The position numbers and the translations under genes are program-made. A model generated the notes under the pieces. It had not been told where the DNA came from, made no database searches, and saw only the letters and a list, made by a program, of their open reading frames with translations. DNA of 64,000 bases. Source: Brettanomyces bruxellensis (taxonomy: Eukaryota > Ascomycota > Pichiomycetes > Pichiales > Pichiaceae). Shown here in pieces: positions 27,101 through 35,945 of the stretch (position 1 is its first letter; the number at the start of each line of letters is the position of its first letter). The stretch is from NCBI RefSeq assembly GCF_011074885.1, contig NC_054689.1, positions 124,001 through 188,000 of the forward strand. The letters run 5' to 3'.

Positions 27101-29390
27101 TTTTCACTTGCAAGACTAATGAGAGTAATATGTATAGAGAGCTTGAACTGAATAAGTTTCAAACTTTAATATTTCTGTTGTGGGCCGACCCGAATTGATC
27201 AGTAATACTCGTGTATATTCAAATATATGTATAGGTGAGAAGCCAATATCCAACCAAATAGCTAATGCAATATGGGTATGAAAAAGTTGGAGATGGAAGA
27301 AGTTTATAAAAGAGTTATTCTTTCAGAATAGAAGTGAAAACTGAAAAAAAAACCAATGGGCAGATCCAATCTTTTATAAAAGATCTGAAACGTTTGGAAA
27401 AATTGAAGCTAGTGGTTACATCCGAAAAATCCTTCACATTTTATAGACCGAAAAAAAAAAATTGGGCTAATGTAATATCGTAATTCCCCCAACTCGTGGC
27501 ACCATGCCCATTTAGGCCCTGCCCGCTGAATAATGGAGCCAAGACAAAAGTGAATGACCCCACACCTAAACACGGAAAAAGAAACACTTGGTGAGTCAAA
27601 AAATTAATATCTCCTTGCTTAGAACAGCCTAGAAAACTAGTGTAAGAAAAATTTTTCGTCCCATTTCCTTCCCGCCACACCTGTTCAATATTTTCCTTCC
27701 TTATCCGATTGTGTCAAATGTTTCACGTGTACCCTCGCGGGGTTATTTTGCACAGAAACACCAAAGCTTTTTTTTTCATTTTCCTGATCATCCTTTTTTT
27801 TCTATAATAGGACATTTACGCAATCACGTTTTTCAAACCGTATTAGTGCGCGGATATTAGATGGGGCCCGTGCCGGTCCTATAAAAAATTTGATGCCGGA
27901 TAGTGATAGCCCACAGGTCTCTCGGAATTTAGGACATATGGGGAAATCAGGCGCTAATAAGCTACTAATACAGTAAATAAATGACTAGTTAATTACTAGT
28001 TAATTACTAGTTAATTACTAGTTAATTACAAGTAAATTACCAATAAATTACCCATAAATTACCAGCAAGCTGCCAACAAATTACCGGAATATCATCAATA
28101 ACCCGTTAATAAAGTACGCCTGGGTCTGTGTCTTGATCTAAGGAAGGCACTAGAAAGGAGTGCCTTAACCTTTCCAAGGTATGTGTATAATGTGTAAACA
28201 TACAATAATTGGTAGGGGTGAGTAAAAAAAATTGGAAAGGTTTGATTGACCCTCAAAATGCATGTAGCACCATCGGGCAATGTGCCTTCGGATTTGGCTT
28301 TAACAGGTAATACAGTAATACAGCAATATAACGTGTGCCCTAATTGGCAATAGCAACAACAACATATTTGGCATAGTATCCCCTCAACAACTCTGCATTC
28401 CACATTTTCCACTTTATCCCGTCAGAACTCATCATGCTAGGCATTTTATTTGTGTTCGCAGCATATGGTGTATGTTGCTAATACCCTCTTTGCGCTGCCC
28501 TTCAATACTATGGTAGCCATTAGCTTACCTTGCTGTTTAAGGCCGGGAAATTTTTTTCTGACTTCCGCTCCTCAAGCCCGCAAAGTTCCATGATGGAGAG
28601 AATTTTTTTTTTCTATTATTCTTAATTTTCATACCTTTTTTTTGACACATCGTTTAGAATCTCCGTTAAAACCCTAGGTGGGTTAAAAGAAGTACTGTAC
28701 ATATTTTTTATGATTCATCGCATTCATCAATTCCGATCTTCCCCACTAGCATTGAAAAAGAAAATCGGAAAATATCCGTAACCTGGGCTGTTTCTATTAG
28801 AAGATATTTGTTGGGGCTTTCGGGTTCATATTTCTCAGATTATACCTTATACATTCCAAGCTACAAACGAATCACACGGTTTAAATCATCTTTCCCTCGT
28901 AGTTTATTATGATATGGTGGCAGTCTTCTTCTGCTGAATTTTGCCAATTTTTATGACCCCTAGTTAGGTAGCAACATAAAATAAGGGTTTTCGTTAATAT
29001 CGGCCGGTAGTCCTTCTGTTTGAGATTGCACTAGTGTGGAGTATTTCATCTTTTTTTTTTTTCGATGCACACTGTATACCCGAAATGGAAAAATCCCAGA
29101 CAGAATTTATTTGTATTTTTTTCCACTCTCATAATTATTTCAGCTCTTCAGGCAATCCTTATCTTTGAGAAAGTTCGAATCATCCTCCAAGCCGATAAAG
29201 TGAGCAAATTTTATTTTTATGTGAGTTCCCCAACAAGTTATACTATGTGATTTGAGTTGTATCAATTAGAGGAATAGTTCCAAATAACAAACTAAACATT
29301 TTCTTTCGTGGTTGCACTTGAACCATATTTGATTTTACAAAGTAATGGTGAAATTTCATATATCTAATTATATAGCTGGTATCTAATCAT
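27101..29390. other. Long spacer upstream of the ECL1-type gene and downstream of MCD4
   Basis: About 2.29 kb forming the promoter of the minus-strand ECL1-type gene and the 3' region of MCD4. GC-richer islands at about 27485-27560 and 27860-27930 stand out from the AT-rich background and may be upstream control regions. An 11-bp tandem array (27984-28082) is listed separately. Minus-strand frames at 27441-27680 and 28095-28412 have no recognised content. A large promoter is plausible for a stress-responsive gene, but this is inference. Confidence 0.5.
27984..28082. repeat. 11-bp tandem array, decaying along its length
   Basis: Nine 11-base units. Four exact copies of ACTAGTTAATT (27984-28027) are followed by ACAAGTAAATT, ACCAATAAATT, ACCCATAAATT, ACCAGCAAGCT and GCCAACAAATT, with a possible tenth diverging copy after 28082. 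The unit is close to one helical turn and contains ACTAGT. Confidence 0.9.
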
Positions 29391-32318
29391 TTAATTTGCC
29401 TTCTTACTCTTTCCGCTCCCTCTCCTTCTCACACGGCTGGCAATAGATCCATCCTGCAAAGAATCACGCTCTATTTCCTTTAAAATATCTTCATAACCTT
29501 TATCGGTCATCTTTAAGGATGCATCAACATCAGTTATAACGACATCATGGAGAAGCAAGTGTGAGGTGAACTCTAAAGTAATCATGAACAATGAGCTCAA
29601 AATTGCAAGGCAGTAGTTTGAAATGGTAAGGCCAATGTCCAACCACGAACCTTCAGTTTTTACCATAAAGAAGAAATTGAGCGAAAGGATCACACTGAAG
29701 GAAATGAGCAAAGTTGAAATCGAAAAGATTCTCAAATGAAGCTTCACATTCATGAGTCCCAAGCTGATACTGAGAAGAATGTATGGGATAATGAGCTTGA
29801 GCACAAGCAATGCACCCATTGGGAATGGATCAAAAATTGGTAACAATCTATAAACTGACTCTAGAGAAAATGAGGATATTGAAGAGACGTTTCCTGTTCC
29901 AAAGAACGCGATTTGCAAGTAAAAGAATCCAATGATGGCAACTCGTAAAAGCTGCATCCATTTTGTTCCACTGTCCCTGAGATGATTTTCGATATCGATC
30001 CATTCGATTAGCATTAAAGCAAAAAGAACGTAGAACAAAGCCTCGAAGGATATGGTCAAAATCAAAAACGTTGGTGCAAAAACCAAGTAAATCACCAAGT
30101 ATCGAACTTTGTAGTTTCTGTTTGGATGCAATGAATGTAGATAGTAAGGAACAATGAGCGAGAATGTTAAGTTGAACCAGTTAAGTATCTGTGCCACCTT
30201 TGGAAGACCTTCCTTTTTCTGTAACGAAATAGTAGCTATACTCACTGAGTAAATTGACGATGCGATAAGTAGCAACTGAACAAAAATCACATTTCTGGTG
30301 TATCCGGACATTGTCGGACATTTTAAGAAGCAAATGAATCCGGTAATTATCATTAAGACACCAGAACCCACAATCAATTGTAAGTTCTCTGTTTTAACCG
30401 GATTCTGCGATGGGAAATATGAAAGGCAAACACTGAGCACAATCCAATATATGATCGTTTTAAGACCAATTTGGTGCTTCTTACGATCCAAGATAATCGG
30501 ATACAATCCCAAAAGAATGAACATAAATGTGAATATCTCTCGATGCGTGAATCCGTATGCAACGGCCTCAAAGAAAGCCAATATAGCAACAAAGATAAGG
30601 CCGATGGTCAACTTGCCCATTCCACTAAAAAAGATCGCGGTTCCAGATATCAATTGAATTCTCTTAACCAAGATCTGATCCCAGAAAAATACTGGGAAAG
30701 CAGCATATAGGAAATTGTCCAAAGGTGCCCTTTCGATGACAAAAACGGCTACAACTGCCGAGTAGATTCCGAGAGCAACAAGATGGATAAAGCCATTACC
30801 GGAGCTTTCAGTCTTGACGGGTTTAGTTTTGACAGTAGTTTCTGTGTGGAGAACAAAGAGTTCAAGAAACATGGTATACGAATATATGATCCATCCGATG
30901 AACCCTAATGTGACAATTGTCCTCATCAACATCCAGTTGTACTTCTGAAGATAATCCAATCCTTCCAAAGTGGTGTTAATGAACTGTTCAATTGTATGAA
31001 TAGTCTCATCCTCTAGAGATGGATCTGACTCTAGTTTTAAAAGAAGAGATTCAATTTCAGCGGTGTATTTTTCAATTGGCTTGAGCTCAAAACCTGGAAA
31101 TGGTTTAAAGTTTAGTTGTGTGGCCAAAACTTCTGATAACTTCACATTATACTGCTCGAGGATACTCAATGCATTGACATAAAGACCCCTGACCTTCTTA
31201 GAAATGCTGTCATCGAGATATTCGACTGGAAGCTCACCAACTGAGTTGGCTGGGTAATTAGAGCCAATAAGATAGCTCATCAAAGATGTAATATCTGCCT
31301 GTTTGAGGTCATTTCGCTTAATATCATCTAAGTACCAATTCTGCATCTCTTCTGCCTCGTATGGATCCTGCAAATACTCGTTTTCATCTGGATTAATGTG
31401 CACCGGCTTGCTGCAACCGGCACCCCAACAAATAAACGGTGTACGGGTGTTATTTGGATGTCCATCACCGTGTGAGCCAAAGTCGCTCATTCCGTGATCA
31501 GCCGTAAAGATAAAGGCAGACTTATCGTCACCAAAGAAGTCATTTGCCTGTTTGACTAGGCGCTTGATCATCTTGTCGGTATACCGGATATTGTCGTAAT
31601 ATTCAACAGAGTAAGGACGATAACTGTGACCAGCGGTATCCGTTCCCAAAAGATGCAAGAAGAAGACAGTTTGATCATGGTGGATCTGTTTAGATAAAGT
31701 GCTATTCTGAGTGGAGTTTTGAAACAATGAGTCCAGATGATCAAAGACATACTGGTCGAGATCAATTGAAGAGTGCGTGAAATCCTCGAATTCGGCTCCG
31801 TACATCCACATTTCAACTTTCCCAGAGTCGGACGCACCTTTGGCAAACATCGGAAGAATGTCCGGCGATCCGAAAGTGTAGGAATGGGAAGTTTGGTTGA
31901 GGAAGGAGTCGAAATCGACAGGATTCTCCTTCCAGCCCTTAGTAACAGCACTCACATCCTCATAAAAACCGGCAATCATAGCCACATGACCGGGCCTCGA
32001 CTCGGTCGGCATTCTTGTGTGTGAAATTCCATAAGTTCCCTCATTTCGGATGATGGATCTTAGATATGGTGCAAGAAATATGTCTTCATCCATCTCCGGG
32101 TGGTGAACTTTAGAAAATGTCGTTTCTGCTTTTTGACCATCTCCCACCATAAGGAAAAGACGCTTTGCAGGAGGATTAGGTGTACTTCTATGTTGCTGCA
32201 TCCCATGGACCAAAGGTGACACAAAATAAATGTCAAATATGGACCATAAGTACAGTAAGTGGAAAAGAACACCTACCACCAATAACACGGTTCTTTGGGA
32301 TATCAGAGGACGCTGCAT
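29391..32318 (-). CDS. MCD4: GPI ethanolamine-phosphate transferase 1 (Mcd4)
   Basis: A 975-residue ER protein that adds phosphoethanolamine to the first mannose of GPI anchors. An N-terminal signal anchor (about 9-33) is followed by a lumenal alkaline-phosphatase-fold domain: VGDG with Asp60, the nucleophile Thr105 in MPTESRPGHVAM, YEDVSAVTKGWKENPV, GSPDILPMF, HLLGTDTAGH and FTADHGMSDFGSHGDGHP, the metal-binding blocks of the family. From about residue 460 there are a dozen or more membrane helices. The protein ends in KKAN, a dilysine ER-retrieval signal. One oddity is that the family-typical GDGLRAD appears as GDGQKAE. It is slightly longer than S. cerevisiae Mcd4 (919). The ATG at 32318 gives a normal signal anchor. 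Confidence 0.94.
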   Translation of the reverse strand: MQRPLISQRTVLLVVGVLFHLLYLWSIFDIYFVSPLVHGMQQHRSTPNPPAKRLFLMVGDGQKAETTFSKVHHPEMDEDIFLAPYLRSIIRNEGTYGISHTRMPTESRPGHVAMIAGFYEDVSAVTKGWKENPVDFDSFLNQTSHSYTFGSPDILPMFAKGASDSGKVEMWMYGAEFEDFTHSSIDLDQYVFDHLDSLFQNSTQNSTLSKQIHHDQTVFFLHLLGTDTAGHSYRPYSVEYYDNIRYTDKMIKRLVKQANDFFGDDKSAFIFTADHGMSDFGSHGDGHPNNTRTPFICWGAGCSKPVHINPDENEYLQDPYEAEEMQNWYLDDIKRNDLKQADITSLMSYLIGSNYPANSVGELPVEYLDDSISKKVRGLYVNALSILEQYNVKLSEVLATQLNFKPFPGFELKPIEKYTAEIESLLLKLESDPSLEDETIHTIEQFINTTLEGLDYLQKYNWMLMRTIVTLGFIGWIIYSYTMFLELFVLHTETTVKTKPVKTESSGNGFIHLVALGIYSAVVAVFVIERAPLDNFLYAAFPVFFWDQILVKRIQLISGTAIFFSGMGKLTIGLIFVAILAFFEAVAYGFTHREIFTFMFILLGLYPIILDRKKHQIGLKTIIYWIVLSVCLSYFPSQNPVKTENLQLIVGSGVLMIITGFICFLKCPTMSGYTRNVIFVQLLLIASSIYSVSIATISLQKKEGLPKVAQILNWFNLTFSLIVPYYLHSLHPNRNYKVRYLVIYLVFAPTFLILTISFEALFYVLFALMLIEWIDIENHLRDSGTKWMQLLRVAIIGFFYLQIAFFGTGNVSSISSFSLESVYRLLPIFDPFPMGALLVLKLIIPYILLSISLGLMNVKLHLRIFSISTLLISFSVILSLNFFFMVKTEGSWLDIGLTISNYCLAILSSLFMITLEFTSHLLLHDVVITDVDASLKMTDKGYEDILKEIERDSLQDGSIASRVRRRGSGKSKKAN

Positions 32319-32883
32319 ATTTAATATTCAGCCAGGATGTTTTTTCCAACTACCACAATTCCAAGCAATGAGGATGTTAGCCAGTGATCTGTTATTTGTC
32401 CAGATGGGAAATAAGTCCTTGTATATATAATTATGGGATTGGTTACCACGTAGTGGTTACGGGGAAAAATAAAAATAAAATAAAATAAATAAACAGGGAA
32501 AGTAGGTAAATAATGAAATTTGGCATTTTCGCTTACTTACGTATTGTGACACGTAAGTTACTGACAGGAAAAAAATTCGTGAAAATCCTTACATCAGCTA
32601 TAATCCCTACCTCGCAACACCTCAACAAAACTGATTCCCTGTTGGTAAACTTTTATTGCTGAAACATCGAAAAAATGGAAGAAAAAAGTGGGGATTTTGT
32701 TGGCTCTCCAGCCTGCTATATCTCCTCCCATCTATAAATACTCCAGCTGTCCCAACTCTGAAATTTTTTTTTTTTTTCCCCATTTAAAAGTCTTATTTAC
32801 TTTCATTCAACCTTATTTTGACTCTAACCAGTTTCACACTACCCCTAAAAGCAGGCTCGACTTACAGATTACCAGGAACAGCC
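32319..32883. other. Promoter region between MCD4 and ACB1
   Basis: A 565-base divergent spacer. It holds an (AAATA)n-like AT run at about 32466-32490, a T run (32766-32779) and the ACB1 TATA element. The stretch between the TATA box and the ACB1 start is pyrimidine-rich, as in strongly expressed yeast promoters. Confidence 0.55.
32733..32740 (+). promoter_or_regulatory. ACB1: TATA element of ACB1
   Basis: TATAAATA lies 144-151 bases upstream of the ACB1 ATG, followed by a CT-rich leader with a long T run. Confidence 0.5.
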
Positions 32884-33221
32884 ATGGTTTCCGAATTATT
32901 CAACGAAAAGGTGAGTACCTTGCGGTCTCAATCTTGTTTTCACTTAGATCACATACTAACAGCTATATAACCGATTACATCCTTTAGGCTGCTGCAGTTA
33001 AGCAATTGAAACAAAGGCCAACTGATGATGAATTGCTTGAGTTGTACGGATTGTTCAAGCAGGCCACTGTTGGAGACAACACTACTGAGAGACCTGGTGT
33101 GTTTGATTTCAAGGGCAAGTATAAGTGGGATGCCTGGAAGAAGTTGGAAGGACTATCCCAGGAGGAAGCAGAAAAGAAATACATTGAATTTGCCGACAAG
33201 CTCATTGAGAAGTACAATTAA
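32884..33221 (+). CDS. ACB1: Acyl-CoA-binding protein (spliced)
   Basis: Exons 32884-32910 and 32988-33221, with a 77-base intron (donor GTGAGT, exact TACTAAC at 32954-32960, acceptor TTTAG ending 32987). The joined protein has 86 residues: MVSELFNEK, then AAAVKQLKQRPTDDELLELYGLFKQ, then GKYKWDAWKKLEGLSQEEAEKKYIEFADKL. These are the family's acyl-CoA-binding residues (YGLFKQ with Tyr, FKGKYKWDAW with the Lys and Tyr/Trp that contact CoA). The four-helix protein carries long-chain acyl-CoA esters in the cytosol and feeds lipid and sphingolipid synthesis. Length equals the yeast protein (87). The unspliced frame lacks a proper start, so the intron is needed. The 5' splice site follows codon 9, so the intron is in phase 0. 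Confidence 0.96.
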
Positions 33222-33439
33222 GAATGCAAAGAATGCAAAGTTAGACGGTGTGCATCTTTAAGCTATAGCCGGATCCGGTCGTCAACGTGATGATGTTATT
33301 TAATTGGGAGGAGAGATAAAGAAAAAAAGGGAGAAATGGAGGGAAAAGAAAGAAGAATAGTAGTTGGACGTGGATAAATCATAAAACGTATATCTAAGTG
33401 GGACCTCAGTGGTGAAACCCCTCTGTCATTGTTTAATTT

Positions 33440-33946
33440 TCAATTGACCTTCTCTTTTTTGCAATCGCCACTCATCTTAATGAGCCGAGAAGTTATATCG
33501 GCACACATAAAGAAGGGAATGAGGAATGTGGGAGTGTACAATCCAAGCAATTTGTAGGCTTCGGTTGTGGACAATTCGTAACTGGATGCCTGCACATATA
33601 TGTAAATGAGGCATTGCAAACTGGTAAATGCAGCATTAAATCCATACATCAACATGAATGGGTATAGACAGCGGCTGATCCGCTTCTGTGGCCCACTTTT
33701 AAAATAACTGATGATACAAGTAATGAAAACTGGAAGTTGGAAAATGAGTTCAACAGCGACAAAATACTTCATCCAAATAGGCAACTCGGCGGCTAAGAAG
33801 TCCTTGTTGTGGGTAACTTGGTATTTGTACAATTCCTTCTGTACAGATAGTTGGTATTTTTGTGGAATCAAGAAAGTATCATCTATAAGAAGAGTGAGTG
33901 GCACGTGAATTGCGAAATATATGAAGTAGGCTGTATCGAGCGACAT
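33440..33946 (-). CDS. EMA19: TMEM97 / EXPERA-domain protein (Ema19)
   Basis: A 168-residue four-helix membrane protein with the EXPERA layout of TMEM97 (sigma-2 receptor) and yeast Ema19 (YLR050C): DTAYFIYFAIHVPLTLLID at the start, WMKYFVAVELIFQLPVFITCI in the centre, LYPFMLMYGFNAAFTSLQCL, and LGLYTPTFLIPFFMCADI before the tail. The acidic residues Asp22 and Glu (in FVAVELIFQLP) occupy the ligand-site positions known from TMEM97. The end KEKVN fits the KxKxx ER-retrieval signal. Family members handle sterol-related ligands or, in yeast, support mitochondrial precursor transit at the ER. It is convergent with ACB1 (gap 218 bases). Confidence 0.85.
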   Translation of the reverse strand: MSLDTAYFIYFAIHVPLTLLIDDTFLIPQKYQLSVQKELYKYQVTHNKDFLAAELPIWMKYFVAVELIFQLPVFITCIISYFKSGPQKRISRCLYPFMLMYGFNAAFTSLQCLIYIYVQASSYELSTTEAYKLLGLYTPTFLIPFFMCADITSRLIKMSGDCKKEKVN

Positions 33947-34377
33947 ACTGGTAATTGTGCGATTTCTGGCCCGTAATCACTTAATTTTGGATCCTATTAT
34001 AGTGATTATTTAGAATGATAAAGGATTTTGCACAAAAGTTTAAAAGGTTGTTTTAGAATAACTAGCTGCATTTAAGTTATAATGCGTGTAAAGAAAAGCT
34101 TGTCTCCTTTTTCCACACCCCATACTAAATTTTTTTTTTTTTTTCTGTACTCCTCCTGTGATTTCCTTTATGTGTTAGAATTGATTTCATACGATTCAAT
34201 CCAAATTTTTCTCCCCTAGCACCTATCACATTTTCCTTCCTTTGATTACTTACTTGCTCACCTCAGTCCATTTCACTATCCTGAGCCTACGTGATACTAC
34301 ACTATTTAAAAGTGCTTCCATAAATATGTGCAATTTCAAACTATAGAATAGAACATGAACATCGTAGTTCAGCATTC
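33947..34377. other. Spacer between EMA19 and the dehydrogenase gene
   Basis: This 431-base stretch contains the EMA19 promoter (minus strand) and the dehydrogenase 3' end. A T run lies at 34130-34144 and pyrimidine-rich sequence follows to about 34300. No gene is seen. Confidence 0.55.
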
Positions 34378-35124
34378 TTAACGGGCAGTAAAGCCGTTGG
34401 ATGCAAACAAGTTTTGACCTGTCATCCAATGACCGTCCTTAACAACAAACTTGATGATAGGAACAATATCTTCGACCTCGGTCAATCTTCCGGCAGCAGC
34501 CTGAGTCTTGAAGAATGCAACTCTTTGGTCATTTTCCTGGCCATACAAAAATGGTGTGTCCATCGGGCCTGGGGAAACACAATTGAACGAAATTCTTCTT
34601 TTAGTCTCTTTTGATAAGGCCTTGCACATATATTCAACCGAGCCCTTCGCAGCCTGGTACAATGAGTATCCATCACAGTAGGCAGCAAGCAAAGATGTAG
34701 TGAGCATCACCACAGATCCATTATCGGCCAACTTGTTGGCGGACTCCCTCAAGAAGAGAAAAGCAGCTTTCGTATTGATGTTGAACATAGTGTTGTATTC
34801 ATCCAAGCTGGTCTCTGCTAGTGGCTTTCTCAAAACCATTCCAACGTTGTTTATGGCATAGTCAACTTTACCAAACTTCTGAATTGCCTGTGCGAATAAC
34901 TCCTTGTTGGCTTTCTCTTCTGTTAAATCGCCCTGATAAACGGTACTCCTAATTCCATATCTCTTTGTTAATTCGTCGGCGAGTTGCTCGCACTCGGTTT
35001 TCGATTTGGCACTATGGCAATGAAGAAGTAAATCGCTGCCCTCTTGTGCAAATGCGATTGCTGTCTTTTTGCCCAAATTCTTGTTTGCACCAGTAATGAT
35101 AGTGGCCTTTCCTTTAAATGACAT
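34378..35124 (-). CDS. Short-chain dehydrogenase/reductase
   Basis: A 248-residue classical SDR. The nucleotide-binding motif is TGANKNLGK (11-19), a variant of TGxxxGxG in which the last Gly is Lys. The structural NNVG (92-95) replaces NNAG. The catalytic set is Ser near 144, Tyr156 and Lys160 in YQAAK, with Asn in NINTKA near 117. The SPGPMDTPF motif after the active site and the WMTGQNLFASNG end are typical of FabG-like 3-oxoacyl reductases and other bacterial-type SDRs. The substrate cannot be read from the sequence. Lack of a targeting signal suggests a cytosolic enzyme. I recognise no S. cerevisiae orthologue, so lineage-specific or transferred origin is possible. Confidence 0.88.
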   Translation of the reverse strand: MSFKGKATIITGANKNLGKKTAIAFAQEGSDLLLHCHSAKSKTECEQLADELTKRYGIRSTVYQGDLTEEKANKELFAQAIQKFGKVDYAINNVGMVLRKPLAETSLDEYNTMFNINTKAAFLFLRESANKLADNGSVVMLTTSLLAAYCDGYSLYQAAKGSVEYMCKALSKETKRRISFNCVSPGPMDTPFLYGQENDQRVAFFKTQAAAGRLTEVEDIVPIIKFVVKDGHWMTGQNLFASNGFTAR

Positions 35125-35945
35125 GATGATAGTTCAATTGATTACTAGTATGATTGCTTGCTTTTAGCTTGCTTGTTGTATGTACGTCTAAAGTTTTTCT
35201 TTTCATTCTAAACTGTCATATATTTTGGGAATCCGGTTCCATTTATATATGCCTGACCAGGTGGTACAGCTTTTCAATTTTGTATCTGGTTCTCCTCCCT
35301 TGACTTATGTCATAGCAAATCAATTTCCCCTTTTGGAAGACGCTGCCGGCTTTACTTTTCTTCTCCGCGAATTTCTCTGCAGTTAGTAGTATGCTTGCTG
35401 GAATTGCTAATTTTTTATTCTTGGGATATCTTTTTTTTTTGGATTGATTGCCTGGCCCCCTTTTTCTATGCACAGGTGCCTATTGTGCACACTTCCATAT
35501 AAGGATACCATTTTTAACAATAAATATTTTTGTAGAGTAGAAGCACATCGACATTGTCAAGAAGTCCGTACGTACAAATTATACATCCAGCATCAAAAAT
35601 TGCAAAAATTGCATCTTACGCGGTAAAATAATCTTATTGAATGGCTTGGTACCTTGGCAAAAATTTCAGGCTATATATTTAAGTTCAGCTACACCCGGCG
35701 TGTCCAATAATACATTATTGAATATACAAAGTGATCAAAGTAGGTAAAAATAATACAAAGGAAAATGATAATAACAGTGATGAGGCAAGAAAAAGCTCAA
35801 TGGTAAAAAGACAAATAAAAAAAAATAAGAAAAACAGAAAGGTAAAAGGAAAGGAAAGGAAAGGAAAGGAAAGGAAGATGAAGGTTATCACAATAATTAA
35901 TAAGGATGGCTACGAAATGAAAACGGTATCTCTAAACTTTCCATC
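35125..35945. other. Spacer between dehydrogenase gene and RAP1
   Basis: About 820 bases, both neighbours on the minus strand. It includes a short basic open frame (35243-35473) without an ATG, discussed in the findings, and six perfect AAGGA units (35846-35875). The rest is AT-rich. Confidence 0.5.
35846..35875 (+). repeat. (AAGGA)6 microsatellite
   Basis: Six exact 5-base units, 71 bases downstream of the end of the RAP1 coding region. Length-variable purine tract. Confidence 0.9.

Noticed and set aside
27441..28412. Two minus-strand open frames (79 and 105 codons)
   Set aside because: No motif, odd Cys/Phe content; most likely chance in the ECL1 upstream region.
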